A stretch of 64,000 nucleotides of DNA from Triops longicaudatus. Lineage: Eukaryota; Arthropoda; Branchiopoda; Notostraca; Triopsidae. Below, in pieces: positions 36,126 to 50,300 of the stretch (positions are counted from its first letter, which is position 1; every line of letters starts with the position of its first letter). The notes under the pieces are model-generated. The model ran no database searches, was not told the origin of the DNA, and worked only from the letters and a program-made list of their open reading frames with translations. The translations under genes were made by a program, and so were the position numbers. The stretch covers positions 1-64,000 of the forward strand of contig JAGQDJ010000013.1 in the NCBI GenBank assembly GCA_022885665.1, given 5' to 3'.

Positions 36126-38227
36126 GAAAAATAAGACAATACACAGTAAATTACATTGTAGCCTATCCAGAATGCAGTGTAATATTACAGCTGTACTTTA
36201 GAAGAGTAAATGGAATAAAAATCAGAATGCTCAATACTGTAGCCAAAAACGTCAAAATACGTCACACAGAAAAGAAGTTTGAATTACAAGGCTTTGAAGG
36301 AGACATGACACTTCTACCATGTAAGCCACGATTGGTTCAGTAAAGCACACTGCAATGAACCCTGCAAGGAAAACATAAAAACTACTGGATGTAGTCGAAG
36401 TTTGTCATACCGGAAGCTTTTTGTGTACATTTACATAAATTGGGCACCGTTTGGTTTCGTCAAAAGAAGCCTCCAAAATTCATTTATAAGGGTACGTCAT
36501 AGCGAGTTTGCACTGTAATTTATAGTAATCGCTGAGCATTGTTATTATGTAAAACATTGGAGATGTTGTGCATGAGTAAGTCAAAATGAGTAACATAAGG
36601 CAGAACACGATCACAAACAAGCTGAAAAGTAGCATTCTTATCTACCCTCCATCAAGTCCATAAATGACGGATACGCGCATAAAAAAAAAACATTACAGAG
36701 TAGCCTGTCTCACACTTGCCACGTTTCAGATGTCAAAAACTTATAAATTTACGTCGACCGTTTCCGATACAAAACGCAAGCTTCCCCAGTAGGAACATTA
36801 CACGCTTTACACTTGACGCATACCGTACACCGTCTTCGTATCGTAAGAATGAATCCCCAGGCTTCCAGCTTCTGGAGACGTCCACGACGGAGTCTTTACT
36901 TTACATCGTTTTCGAAGTCGAAAAGAGGTAGGGGGAGGGAGGCCAAAATCTTTTAGAAGGGACGTGAAATAGGTAAAGAGTAATAGCGAAGGATAGGAGC
37001 AAAGCCAGAAGAGAAGATAGAAGAGCGAGAGAAAGAGAGACAAAAAACTAGGGAGGTCAGCAGGTTGACCACTACGACGTCGGCGAAAAGGAGCTGAGCT
37101 CGAGCTCAGCTAAGACGCCGCCTTCTTTTCTTTTTTTTTCTCTCACTCTTCTATCACTCTGGCGTAGAACGGAACATGACGAAGCCCAGATTCCATACTA
37201 TATTACCTGTAGCTGCCCTTTGGGGGCAAGGAGAGGGGTATACCGTACTATACCACCCTCCTCTCACCTCCCCTTTGCCCCCTTTCCAAGCCACCATGAA
37301 CGGACAGCCCCCTGAAATCTTTTCGCCTTCACCCATGTGAAGGGGACTCGACCCCAGACGCCGGACTGCGATCCTCAGTACACTTTACAGCTAAGTAGCT
37401 GCTGGATGTGGACGGACGTCATCTTTTACATCAAGAAAACCTTGCGAGGTTTTGATTGTTAAAAGCCTGGCCAGCTCAGCTGCCAAGTGATCGTAAATAT
37501 TAAAAAATTCCGTATTCTTACATGTCTTCTGTGAGTATTGCACTAACTTGAACTTAGTGTTTATTCCTAGTGGATTGATTGTGTTTCAAATGTAATAGAG
37601 GACCACCGGAGATTCAGAGGATGTGGAGGAATATTCATAATTATTAACTGCAGTGTGAATTGAGTATATATACACAGTATGCTGAAGAATGTCGTCACAA
37701 ATATTAAGCCTTATTCTCGAGAAAAATATAGTGAATTTTCGAATATTTTTTATAATTTTATCAATTTTTGTGTACCTTAATTCTTGTGTCATTTAGCTTT
37801 CCTATTTTTATTTTACCGTTTTAGTGTTCCTTTAATGTCAATTGCTCCTCATTTTTAAAACGTGTTGATTCTTTGTGTTTAATTTTGTTGATATCTCGAT
37901 ACTTTCCTAGCATCTTAATTTCTTGTTGTATCAGTTGATATTTTTATTTCTTTATATTTTTCTTTGTTTTCTTGATTTGACAAGGTTTTCTAATATGTTC
38001 CGTCATCATTTTTAATGCCAGTTATGTTTTATTTTCCCTCGCGTTTCTCAACAAGTGTCTCGACACAAGTATTTTATGTTGATATTTTTTTTGAGGGGGG
38101 GGGGGGTCAGAGTTAACTTTTAAGGTAACAGGTCTACAAACTGAAATATTGTTTCCTAGTAATTTAGAATAGATTCTTGGATTTATTTCATGATTTCGCT
38201 AATTCCGTGACTTTCGTGTGTTCACAG
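36126..38227. other. Upstream region of the bab-like gene
   Basis: No coding exon is seen. It holds a perfect 20-bp palindrome at 37092-37111 and, at its end, a splice-acceptor-like CGTGTGTTCACAG (to 38227) that would open the exon with the bab-like start codon. At least one upstream untranslated exon is therefore expected but not located. Confidence 0.45.
37092..37111. repeat. Perfect 20-bp palindrome
   Basis: AGCTGAGCTCGAGCTCAGCT is its own reverse complement. It is flanked by CGGCG on the left (37081-37085) and CGCCG on the right (37116-37120), which can extend a hairpin across short mismatches. Confidence 0.9.
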
Positions 38228-38350
38228 GTTTGGTAAATCGAGAAGGGCGAGTGAATGGCGGCCAATTTGGTAGTAGGAAGCTGAAATTACAAGGATCTGA
38301 AAAGGGGTGATTTTTGAAAGGAGGGAAAAGAGAGAAGAAAAAAGGGCAAG
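38228..38350 (+). promoter_or_regulatory. 5' untranslated part of the BTB exon
   Basis: The sequence after the acceptor ending at 38227 is purine-rich and runs to the ATG at 38351. It includes AATGGCGGCCAATTTGG at about 38254-38270, overlapping a YY1/Pho-like core and a CCAAT box. The start itself reads CAAGATGGCGTC, close to the SAASATGGCGGC initiator element of short leaders, though this leader is not short if the acceptor is used. Confidence 0.4.
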
Positions 38351-41300
38351 ATGGCGTCGTCAACGTCGCCGCATTTGTGTCTGCGGTGGAACAATTACCA
38401 GTCAAATTTAACGAACGTGTTCGATCAGCTGTTGCAAAACGAGACGTTCGTGGATGTAACGTTAGCGGCAGACGGGCACGCTATCAAAGCGCACAAGATG
38501 GTGCTCTCGGCGTGTTCGCCCTACTTCCAAGCCTTGTTTTTCGACAATCCGTGTCAGCATCCCATCGTCATCTTGAAAGACACGCGATGGTCCGAGTTGA
38601 AAGCCGTGGTCGAGTACATGTACCGGGGCGAGATCTCCGTTGCCCAAGAGGAACTCAACTCGCTGCTCCGTGTCGCGGAAACGCTCAAGATCCGAGGATT
38701 GTCCGAGTTGAATGGTGACCGTGACCGTGAGCTCCATCGCGACAAGATGAGCACCGAAGAAGACTCCGCCTCCCATGCCGGCACGCCGCCCATTCTAGGT
38801 GCCGGCTTGGTCACCGAGCGAGCCAGTAGCGATTTGAGATCTGCGGGGGTCCCTAACCCGTTGCAAGCCAGTACCTGCTCCTCAGGGGGAAGTACCGGAA
38901 CGGGAGGAGCCGGTTTGCTGGGTGCAGCGAGCTTGAACGGGCGCAAAACGGATAGTCCTAGTAGTTCCTGTCCCTTAAACAGTACGAACACCCCCTGGGG
39001 GAACCATCTCATCAGCAGCGGTGGAGCAAACATGGAAGACACGCCGACGCCGTCCGCGTCACCGGCCTTGCGCCACAAACGCCGGCGATATTCCTTGGGT
39101 GAAGGTTCGACGCCCCCGGGGCCCGGATCTCCGGAAGGGTCCAATCCACCCACCACGACGCTACATGCCAATACTTCCGGAGCCGAAGATTCCGGAAGTT
39201 TAGACGGACCTTTGCCACTCCTAGGCCACGCCCACCCGAGTCCGGCCTCATCGTCAGCGCCTTCCTCGCAAGGCTTCGGCCCCGTCAGTGGCGGTGGCCC
39301 ACTCGCCTCCACGCCCCACGTGGCGGACGAGTTGGATATTAAGCCCGGAATCGCCGAACTCATCCGAGAGGAGGAAAGGGTAAGTTATAATGTGATTAAA
39401 AAAATGAGGTATACTTAGTTCACAATCGAAGCTTGAGAGGGAAGTATTTTGAAAAGTAGAAAGGAGTGAGTGAATTTGAGCGAGAAAAGCAAGAAAACTT
39501 GAGGAAGGAAAATTGCCTTGAAAAACTAGGTAATCTCAATTTCTGCATGTTCAGAAGGTTAGGACCGTTTGCAGGAGATCCTTGGGGGGTGGCGAAATTC
39601 GTATTGCCGAAGTCTCGTTAAATTAACTATTCGTATTGCATCACTCTATAACACGTTTTCCCCGGTTCGGGTTCTCAAAGAAAAAAAAAATGTTTTTAAC
39701 GGGAAAGTGTCGGTTTCAGAAAAGTGGACAAGGCTCGTCTTCCTTTTGGGGTTCTTTGATTGCCAAGTTGCTTGACAGTGTGAATAATGGCCCGAAAATT
39801 TTTCAGGGTCCAGCAAGAAGAAAGAAGACGAGCCCCGAAAAACCGAGATGGGTTTATTAGAGGGGGGGCTGTTTCAGTAATAGTTTACCAAAGTTCTCTT
39901 TCTTGCCTCTCGGTCATCGTGCCCCGGCGTTCTTCTTAAGCTAGGAGGGTGGAAAGGGAGGGTGTCGGTCATTCTACTGTTATCAAACCCACCAAGCTAA
40001 CCTTACCTTCTTTTTTTTCGTTGAGGTCCGGGCGTTGTGAAATAGAAACTAAGGGGCCCCGGCCACGTAGCGTTGTCCAGAAGGTGAACGGGCGGCACCC
40101 GAGGGCGTCGCATACCAAGCGTCGTCGCTTTACCTTTTCTACCTTAACCATCATCCCATGGGTGATACTTGGCCTTTGTTGCCTTCTCTTTGGGGTGCAT
40201 ATAACCTTTTCCTTATTTTATCTTTTTACCTGCACGTTTCCTTCCAAGCACTTCTTGTGGTTGGGTAAAGCTTAAGCCGGGTTCCGTCGTCATTCGTTGA
40301 TTTTCAAAGTAGGTTTCCTGGCCTTGGGTTCGACGTTGGCGCCCAACAAACAGAAAACCGGTTTATCCCTTGGCTTAGTCGTCATTTGTCTCTTTTCTTG
40401 CAAGCTCAGTTTCCTTAACCCCCCTCTCCCTGCTTTTAAAAAAATGAATGTAAAGCGGGATAGTTAGGGCGACCCAAAGTTAGCGTTGGTTGAGCCGCAG
40501 TGCGGGCTCGCTAGCTTGGTGCTGCAGTCTTTAACATGCAGGTTTCAAGACTCCATGGCGCGAGAGCGCGCGGAGCGGGTTAGCTCGGACAATGCTTCGC
40601 GTGAGCAAAGACGTTCGACACCATGGCACAACGTGTGGATACTCTAGAAAGCGGGCCGATGCCTGAGGGCTTGGGTAGTTGTCATATAAGCTTTCATTGG
40701 TCTATAAAACATGGAGGAAAATGTGCAATTGTTTGCGTACGTCGCAAGAGACGTTCGTTGAAAAGTTACACATGTGTTCATTTGTGTTCGATGTGTGCAA
40801 CCTGTTGCTGGGGTTCCCAGTCTTGGGGGCATACCTGCTTTTGCGGTCCCATATGGTGTGAAGAGGAAGAAGAAAAGGAAGAGGGGTGAGGAGGGAGAGG
40901 AAAAAAGAGAAAGAGAGATAAAAGGTTCGTTGGTATGCTAAGCTCTTTGCCTTTTGGCTCAACTCGCATGAACACACAGGTGTTTGCTTTCAAAGCGCGA
41001 TGCCCATCGCTATGACCGTACCCGACCTGCGGCGACGGCAAGCGGCGCGCCTTGGCTCTTGGTCAGGTACTACACAGATTCTTTCCTTTCCTTTCCCCCA
41101 CGTCTGTCCCTACCGTCGTTCAATCTCTGGTGATTAAGCGGGCAGGTTCCATGCGTTACGTCACAAGTACGGCGAAAGAATTTGCATAAAAAGGAAGAAA
41201 GAAGCAACAATTAAGAATAGCGAGTTCGGACAAGTTCAGAGCAAATCTGGAATGGACCAGATCTCAGCTTTACTGTAAAAAAAAAAAAAAAACGAAGCAC

Positions 41301-44300
41301 AGTACACCTGTAGAATTTGTCGTATCTTTCTGTCCCATTATGTCTTAAAGAAAGTGTGTAAATAAGAGTAATTTGCGACTGTGGGAAGAACTCCAATGGG
41401 GAATAAATGCTATACGTGTGGCCTTTAGTTTGAATAAAGAAAGATAATTTAAAGACAATGTTAGATATAAGCGTAACTTATCAGTTCCCGAAGCACGTAA
41501 TCGGCAGTACAGTTTTAAAAGTATAGGGCAAACCTTCGGGGAAATGACTGTAATTATACGTAGTTAAAAGTAAAGGACTTCTGTTTGCAAGTGTAGCGAA
41601 TGGTGAGGGGTTAATGTTAAGGGTTAGAAGGAATGGTTGTTAATTTAACAAAGAATGGAGGGACAATTTTACAACAGATGGAAACATTGAAGCGCGTGCC
41701 ATTCTATACAGTTGTTCGCTTGGTACTTGAAATTTGAATTGAGGTCGTCTTTTGCGTTTGCTTCCCGAGTTTCGAAACAGAGCAATGTAAATAAGAAAAG
41801 GGTTCAACTGGGGTATTTAAGGAACATTAAGGAATTGTTTTTCCATACTGTAATCTTGGAATTAACTCGTCACGGTTGTTTTCATTGTTGTCTTGTACGG
41901 TAGGATATTTTCCCTTATTTTGTCGTTATCTTACTTCTTCCTAACTGTCATTATTCGGGAACATTCGCATTGCTTGGGAAATACAAATTAGTTTCGTGCA
42001 TTTACTAAGATTCTGACGATCCCTTGAATCGTTCCCAACTTTCAAGACTTGTGTACGGAACGTGGCTGTACGGAATTTGTTGTCATCTTCTAGATCTTTC
42101 AACGCTTTCTCTTGTTCACTACGAGTTTCGTATTATAACGTATTTAATCCACCATTGTTGCGCACATGGAGGGGAATGGTAGAGAAGGAGGACATAGGTA
42201 TAGCATTTCGTTCTTCGACTTCCCGTGCTAAACTGAACTGCATAAAAACATTCATGTCGTATTTGCTACTAATGGTGAAAATGAATGTTTTAGAGCTGAC
42301 TAATCATAGTGAACGTTTCTGAAGTACGCGTTCAATTGAGAGTATCGTAACGCAAGCCTGAAACTGAACAGTTTTCACTGCCCCAGACTTGCATGGACCT
42401 TGGTCCAAGACCGACGTCGAATGTTTACTGCGGTACTCTCCCGCTGACCTACGTTCATTGTTGCCCAATCTTTAGCTGTTGCTAAGGCCAGGGCGAAACT
42501 TTCCTCTTTTTATCTCTCTGGCAGAGGGTTAGTAAATAAACTCCAGACTGCGTGTCAAAGATAGGGTAAGGACATGAACCTGACGGGCCCTAACCGTTTA
42601 TCTCTGGTTCTCTTCTCCTCTTTACATCTTTCGCCTAATTTGCATAACACAGCAACGGTTGCGTCTCTTTCGCCCCACAGCTTCACAAGTGTCAAAATTG
42701 TTTTCGCCATCGCAGCGTTTAGAACTGTGTGCCAAGACTTTCCACCTTATCCCTTCACCTGTAAATCTCCCACAACAGATCTTAACCCCTTTACCCCCTT
42801 TTCACCCTTATCTCCTTAACTCTTGTGGGGATGTTTTTGCCTGCTCGTCTCCTAACCAACCACTTGTTGAAATTATTGACCATGGTTAACTTGTCGCTGT
42901 CAAAATCTCGTCGTCGCGATCACCCCGAAAGGTGAGATTTCATCTCTAACTAATAGCCAACCTCTGACCCTTAACTTTACCTGGCCACGTATTGTAAAAA
43001 TTTAGGCGTAAGGGGTTCACAAAGAATTTGCTTTTTTATGTTTTTTTTTCGTTGTTTCGTCTTCAGTCGATATGGCAGTGGTCAATTCCTCAGGGAGATT
43101 TTTGTAGGGCGTATGGCGAAAAAGAGGGCGCAATTCCGTACTGGGAAGTGGGAGGGAAGCGCCCAGCGTTGCAACATGGACAGCTTTTGAGGACTCCGAC
43201 CGACCGACCGACGTCGTTTCTGGCTCTTGGCTTTTTCCGAGGAATGGTTTTTAGACAGCGAGGGTCCAAGGGATAGTTTTTATCAGCGAGGTCATTTAAG
43301 CTAAAAGAGGTGGGTGAGGGAGGGGGGTTTGGGGAGGAGATGGACTTTAAGCTTGCCCCATCCTGGTGGAAGGTTTATGACAGAAATTTTCCATGGGGAG
43401 GCAGGAGGTGGGAGGGTGGGGATTGAGGAGGAGGTGAAAGAAACCTGAGAGGCGAGCTCATTTGCATAGATGCTGACATCCTAGGGTGCGGCGTCTTTCG
43501 TAAAAGTTGTAGCCTCAAGACGTCTTGTTTTTGCTGCTGGGGGACAGGCACGCCAAATGAAGAGCAAGGCGAAGAAGAGGAGAACAAAGAATGAGAGGTA
43601 GATGAAGGAGAAGAGGAGGAAAGGGATGTATATGACGTTGGTGAATTAGACCAAGGATGAATGTAGAGATTACTTACCGAATGGGGGCTTGGGTGGAGGT
43701 GTGGAATTTTGTTTCACTGAGAAAAAAGTGACGCAAAGATCCTTAATGGAACATTTTAAAGACTGATTTCCAGTTGAAAAATTGCGATCTCATTAGTCAC
43801 AGAAGATCTTCAGAACTTGAAAGTTTCACTTATGGAATTGATGGTAATAATGCACCGCAAATATTTCGGAAATATGTTGTGTAGTATAACAAATAATAAT
43901 AACGATGTATTTTAATTACTTACGTATAATTAAGTCGCGGTAACGAATACTAAAAATACATTTTCCAAAAGAATTTTGTAATGTACAGAAAGCATTTTTA
44001 CACACTCGTGTACAAGTATCTGTGTGATACGAGTAACTCGGGCATGGGAGGTATTTTAGTATTTTCTCTGGCAAATATTTTAGTGATTCATAAATAGATT
44101 TAATCCTAATTTACGTGGTAATGTAAAAATTGCAGAACATACGCTAGCAAGCTCGTTTTCGTCACGTATTGCGTTGTTCCATTCATAAGAGATATATACA
44201 TTCTCAAAGGGACCAAATTGGTCATTAGATGGCGTAGGTGAGGAGTGCGCCACTTTAGCGTCCAGAGCGCGTGAAAGAGGTCAAAAAGGAAAGGGCGCTG

Positions 44301-47300
44301 CATTTTCTCGCTTGCTGCTTCTTGAGGAGTTGTCTTATAAGAAAAAAGGGGGTCCAGGAAGGGGTTGGTTTTGTTGTATTAAAGATGGCAGAACGAGATA
44401 AGGTCAATCGAGGGTGAGAGGGAGAGGGCGAACTTTGTGCGAAACCGTCGTAGGGGACGTCAATTTCCCCCGGGGACCAAGTTTTTGCCCTTTTTGGCTG
44501 GTTGTAAAAAGACGCATAAGGGTCAAGATGGTGCGAGAGGGGGTGACGAAGGGTGGGCCAATAACGAAGGTCAGTTTTATGACCCAGAGTAAAGTGCATA
44601 CACCCCTCTTTCGCTAGTTTTAATGCCCCACCTTTTCTCCCTGACTCCTTATGAGAGTTGTAATGTCTGCCCAGTTTCAACCCTCTTATATGTCATTCAC
44701 CCTCTGTACTACCCTTAAGCCCAACTATAAACGTTAAGACGAGAATGACTTTTTGACCAGTGCACAGGAATGTTAAGTAAAGCAAGGGAAAAATGGTTGG
44801 GTTAGGGTAGTTTTTGCGCCCTTGTGGACTAAGGGTGATGTTTTTCACCCCTAGATGTGTATGAGGGGTGAAAAACTGTTTGGGCGAAGAAATTTGGGAC
44901 AATTTGTTACTGGAGCTATATTTCACTTTGGAGTATATGAGTAATTGGGAGTTTCGAGTTGAATTTTTGAATGAAGATCGGAGGAAGAATTTTAACCCTC
45001 AAGGGGAAGATTACCCCGAGTTTGTGGAATGCAAGCAGTCTGGGGCGCAGGGCGTCGGTTTCATTCCTTTATTATAGCAAATTTTATGTGATCACTATCC
45101 CCTTTGTGAGGTGGCTAACAGGGAGATAATAGAGTGAATTAGAGTAAAGGGAGGGGGTGAGGGGATACTGGTGTGTTAGTGATACCCCAAACCTAACCAG
45201 AAACGCAGTATTAGCCCAAACAGGTGGGAATGAATGGAAGAACCACTCAGGTGAAAAAAACGAGGGTGAAACGGAATCTGGGAGAATGAATATTTAATGG
45301 GAGGGCAATAATCTTTTGGAAAAATTGAGGTAGTTTGAGACAAGAATGACGAAAAGAATTTTAAAAGCAGAGGAGGGAGGAAATTTAATGCATTTGTGTA
45401 CGTTATACTTTTTTATTTTGGGAAGATTAGTGTGAAATTGAAACTGAAATTTTTAGTGACAGATTTGGATAGAATTTTTCGGAGGATTTACAACTGAAAA
45501 TTCACATTGTCGTGGGATCTTTTTTTTGTGCATATGTGTGGAATAGGGGATTTTTTTCTACTAGGATCATTGATAACGAAATTGGAATGTGGATATTAGA
45601 GAATAAGCTTAATTTCGGTAATTTGTCTCACTTAGGCTCGTATGTTGGAAGGCACTCATCCTTGGCTAACAGCACCGCCGTCCGTTTTATCAGGTAATAA
45701 TGGTACAAAATGAGATTCTTACTCTTACGAGACTCTTGATAACGTTTATTTTTTCTAAAGTAATCTGCGAATGTTTGTGTCTTGCTATCCAAAGTAACGC
45801 ATGAATGCTATTTGTTCTATAGAAATACCTTAATTGTGTGAGAACCTTTTCTTTAAAGAATATTCCCGTCCTTTGTCTACCTGGGGATCAATTTGTTTCT
45901 TAAAAAAATATCAGTGAAAGTGTCTTGGGCAACTTTAAGAAAGTTAAATTTTAATTTTTGCTTGCGCGTGCAACTTTTGAGCGCTAACACCACTTAATGG
46001 CTGAACTTTGAGCTTCCTATTAACCTTTTCGGTTTCACATGGCAGGTGTTGACCATTTAGTTTTACTTTTTGAGTTGGTTTTAAGTTTGCGATTTTTCGT
46101 TTTTTTTCCGTGTTCCTTGCATCAATTGCGTTGCGTCTTGCCAAAATTGCCCCCAAATTCCCAAATATTCGAAAAAAAGATCCGTTGGTTCAGTGGAAGT
46201 CCAAGGCCCCCTCATGGAGTAAAGAGCAGTTACAAGAAGCCATCCAAGCCATCGTGACGCAACGCATGCGCTTTACTCAAGCCTCGGCGCATTACGGCAT
46301 TCCTAAAGGCACCCTATACGACAATATTCTGGGGAAATCCAAACGTATGCTGGTTCTGGATGACGTGGGCTTACACCCGGCAGATGAGGAGGCGGTACTG
46401 GATTTCTGTTGCGAGACTTCTGCCATGCCGTACAACCGCCGGACCAACAAATCTTTGGAGTCCGTGGTGGCCTATGTGGAAAAACTGAAGCAAGATAAAG
46501 ACCCACACTTCCGGTTTACTGGCCTGGTGGGATTCCGCTGGTGGTGGGCGTTTTGCAAGAAGCACAACATCGTGTCGTTGTATTACTCTAAGAACCGGAA
46601 CAATAATAGCGGCAGCAATAACCATGGCAGCCATAATAATAACAACAACAATACATCCACGAGCAATCGGAACAACAATAATAATAACAATAATAACACT
46701 CTTCACCAAAACCACAACAAGCTAAGCCATAGTATCCTAAGTGGCAGCAACAACTCAGCGCACCATTTACTGCACACTGAATTGCTCAAGAAACAATTGG
46801 CGCTCTATAACAACAACGAACGATTGGCCCCAGATGTGGAAAAACCCCAAAACTTGTCCAATCGACACCAAGTGGAAGAAAAACCCGAAAACTTGTCCTT
46901 ATATGCCAATCTGATGTTACCCGCGCACTCCATACCATCGGGCCACGTGGCTACGCACCGTGCCGGGGCGGGAAACACCACCTCGAAACGGGCAGCGCAG
47001 TTGTACCCTTCATCCCGATCCCGGCAGCGCAAGCATTCAGTAGAAGCGCCTGAAGAAGATTCCGATTTGGAGCCGGAAAATTTGTCATTGCATAAACATT
47101 AAATTTTGCGTCTGCATGTCGTCGAAAATTGTTTAAGAACGAACGACGAACAGGAACAGCCGGAAAAAATAGCTAAATTCTTCTACGGAGTGTTTACCTT
47201 TTTTGTTGCAAAAGGATATTTAAAAAAAATCGATCCTCCCATCCTGCTGCCATTCCTCATTTGCATGTCAAAGCTTGGCGTATTTTTTTATATATATTTT

Positions 47301-50300
47301 TTACTTTTTTGATTTTTTTACATATTTTTTTCGCCCCAATCCTGACACTTGACATTGGTATTGCAGAAAGAGGAGTCACGGAATATTACAGTCAGTAAAA
47401 CGGGGTCCAACGTGGCAGACAGGATGGGAATATTGACATTTTCCGTTTGGGTGACGAAAATGGAAAAAGAAAGAACTTCTCACTTTTTGCCTTATGTTTA
47501 GAGAATAATTTCAAATCATATTCCTTTTGGGTCAAAGAAAAATGTGGTCAATCAAGGAAGAAAAAATAGGCATGGCTTTTGACATTCCACTTCGTACATT
47601 TCAAAACGGAGGAGCGAAGTAACGGAGTTATGAAAAGGGAATAATTTGGACGAACTCCGAATGGGGATTTTAGATGCAATATTGTTTGAAAATGTCTTCC
47701 AGATGTTTAATTTCAGAGCAGTGAGGATTTTTAGTTCTTATTTCTTTCATGAGGAGAATCTCAATGGCGTGAAAGGTACTATGGCCATATTTTTTTTTAA
47801 AAAAATTCTCTTTGTTGCTCATCAAAAAGTGTCTTAATGATGTAGGAAGTGATTAGGGGAATTGTAGAAATTTCGAGTTAGGAAAACCGATGATTGTTTA
47901 AAGTCTTCCGCTTTTGGATGTGCCAATTTGTGCCGTATTGTTATAGCTAGAGCAAACTAAAGCACATTTAATTGTTGCCAAGAGCAATGTGCGACGAGAT
48001 TTCAGAAATTTCGGATATTGATAAAAAATTTTTTAAAGATAGCTTAACATTCCTATGCAAATTGTGTTACTATGAAATGGGATTTTTATTATTGTGGGTA
48101 AAATGACTGTTCTGCTAGTGATGTGTCAGTTTTCATCACATTTTTGTAGCGAGGGGGCCAAATTTTACAACAGTTCTTCGCCAAGAATTGCAATCAACAA
48201 TCAGTGGGATGTGGGTGTAGATTTTGTGTAGTTTATTTGCGAAAATGAGACTATGGGAATTGATCGAAAAAGTATCATAATCATTTGTTTTGTTTGAAAA
48301 ATTCCCCTGAGGTGCCAAATGTTGTGTTCCTAGTAATGTCAAATATTTTCCCATTTTTAATTTAAAAAGGCCATGTTTGCGATTCCAATGCTCCCCTCAA
48401 CGACAAAGGGCAAGTTTATTTACTTGCGGAATTGTACTTAATTTTAAATACTTGCGCGATTCGCAGTTCCGTTCGCATTCCTTTTCTGCACGCGTGGTTT
48501 GTTCTGTTACCACGTGGCCAGATTTGTATAACGACCATGATGCATTCAGATTTACGTAACAGGGATGGCATCTTCAATTAAGTGCCATTGGAAAAATTTC
48601 CGTAACTCCTTAATTTCGAAAACCCGATTACTTTGTTGGTAAATTGCAGCAAGGCAATAAATATTTTGTCTTCCGTTATACAACCTTTTCGTTTCTTTGA
48701 TACGCATGTGCGTTTCAGATTGCGTTTGAAGGCATGATGTCCGTAGTGCAACTTTTTTTACGTTTTTATAGTTTTCGTGACCGAAATTTTCCGACACTCA
48801 GAAACAAGAGAAAAAGCGTTTATGAATGGGAGGGATTTATTTACTTTTTGGGTGTCGAATTGTGTATTCATTAGTGAGTCGTGGTGGCGGCCCTACTGAT
48901 TCTTATCAATACCAATTGCAAGCCTTGTGGCAGAAAGCGTGGGCCACGGGCCAAGGCGTCGTGCAGAATTTGCGATTCCGCGAAAGGGGCCCTTTCAAAA
49001 CATGGCGACCGGAAACGATGGCTGAAGCGATTATGGCTGTACTACGTGAAGGATTATCCTTGTCGCAAGCGGCGAGGAAGTTTGACATTCCTTACCCGAC
49101 GTTTGTCCTGTATGCCAATCGCGTCAACAATATGCTCGGACCTTCCGCTGATGGATCTGCAAGTAACACACGCTTTCTCTTTTTTCTTTGCTGGCCATCA
49201 TTATGGCCTTCCATACATTTCTACCAGTGTTCAGAACATGAACAAGTAAATCAATAAAAAAAGAAGGAAGTCATACGGGAAAGTAATTACAAGTTAGGAA
49301 CATGTATAAATAGTTTTCGGTTCTTTTGCCTATGTCTCTCTTTTTATGGTGTACCACAGGCGTTCACTTGGAATTGAGACCAAAGGGGCGCGGTCGTCCG
49401 CAGCGAATCTTAACTGGATCGTGGCCTGAAGATCATGTCCATGGCGTCATCAGGGCTGTGGTGTTCCGGGATACGTCAAGTTTACGAGACGAATCGCTTC
49501 TCAAAACAAGCCGGGTCCGCCCTAGCCACGTAAAACAATTATAGCACCACCAACCACTAACCCCTCACACTTGTCGTCAACCTATTTTTCCTAAATTTTT
49601 TACGTATTAGCGAGCATGTAGCGAGACCTGTCAATACTTTAGATGACGTTTATTATTATTTTTTTTTTTCACCGCTTAACGCTTATCGATTGAACTAGTC
49701 ACGTGTTCTTGAAGTAGCGTCATTGCTTTCGTCCCTTTCCCATTAATTTCGTTTCTTTTCCTATCACCTGTCATTTTATGATTTAGGCCACTGTATCACT
49801 TTCTCTTAATGAATAGTTACATAATTGCAAAAGATTTAGCAGAAGCTCCAACCCATAAACTGGAATTATCCTAAACACATTGAGTAACTTTGAACATTTT
49901 GTGGAGACCTAAGGCTACTGCTTCTTAACACAACGAACTAGGTGTTGTCAGATTCAGCTATGAATAAGCCTTCATCCAGGAACTCACCTTACAGCAAACT
50001 CTAGCCAACCGGGTTAGGCTTTCAGGGAGGAGGAAGCGAGGAGAGTGATGAGAGGCAATTACAATGGGCTGAAAAAACCGAGGTCCTCAAACGAGTCGCG
50101 TATAAAAGTTCCTCGTGTACGCAAGCCTTTAGGAGCGTCCTTACGCACGCCTAATTTTTTAGAGCAGTTTCTTGGAATCTTTTTTATCGAAATTATAATA
50201 CAAGTTATTTAAATGATGTAGACACGTGAAAATTTATGAAAATGTCAGATAATTGCCCGGTTCCATAAATGCACACTTCTGTCGAGTAGGAAAGAACTGT

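Noticed and set aside
38314..39363. Long open frames on the minus strand and other plus frames across the BTB exon
   Set aside because: They are shadows of the GC-rich BTB exon. The plus-strand frame from 38351 alone carries the domain.
40470..40560. Possible tRNA or SINE head on the plus strand (GGTTTCAAGACTCC as B box)
   Set aside because: The A-box spacing and stems do not fit a tRNA, and no second copy was found in the window.
42385..42460. tRNA-like stretch on the minus strand (AGGTCAGCGGGAGAGTACCG)
   Set aside because: The D-arm resembles an A box, but the anticodon and T arms do not fold properly and there is no TTCGA loop. At best a tRNA-derived relic.
46180..47102. A separate domesticated-transposase gene from the CENP-B-like block
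   Set aside because: The Psq start, phase-matched acceptors and position inside the bab-like gene favour an alternative exon. There is no DDE domain and no own promoter seen.
47343..47500. Acceptor-like TTGGTATTGCAG followed by an open frame
   Set aside because: The encoded sequence does not resemble bab proteins, and it is not needed to complete the frame.
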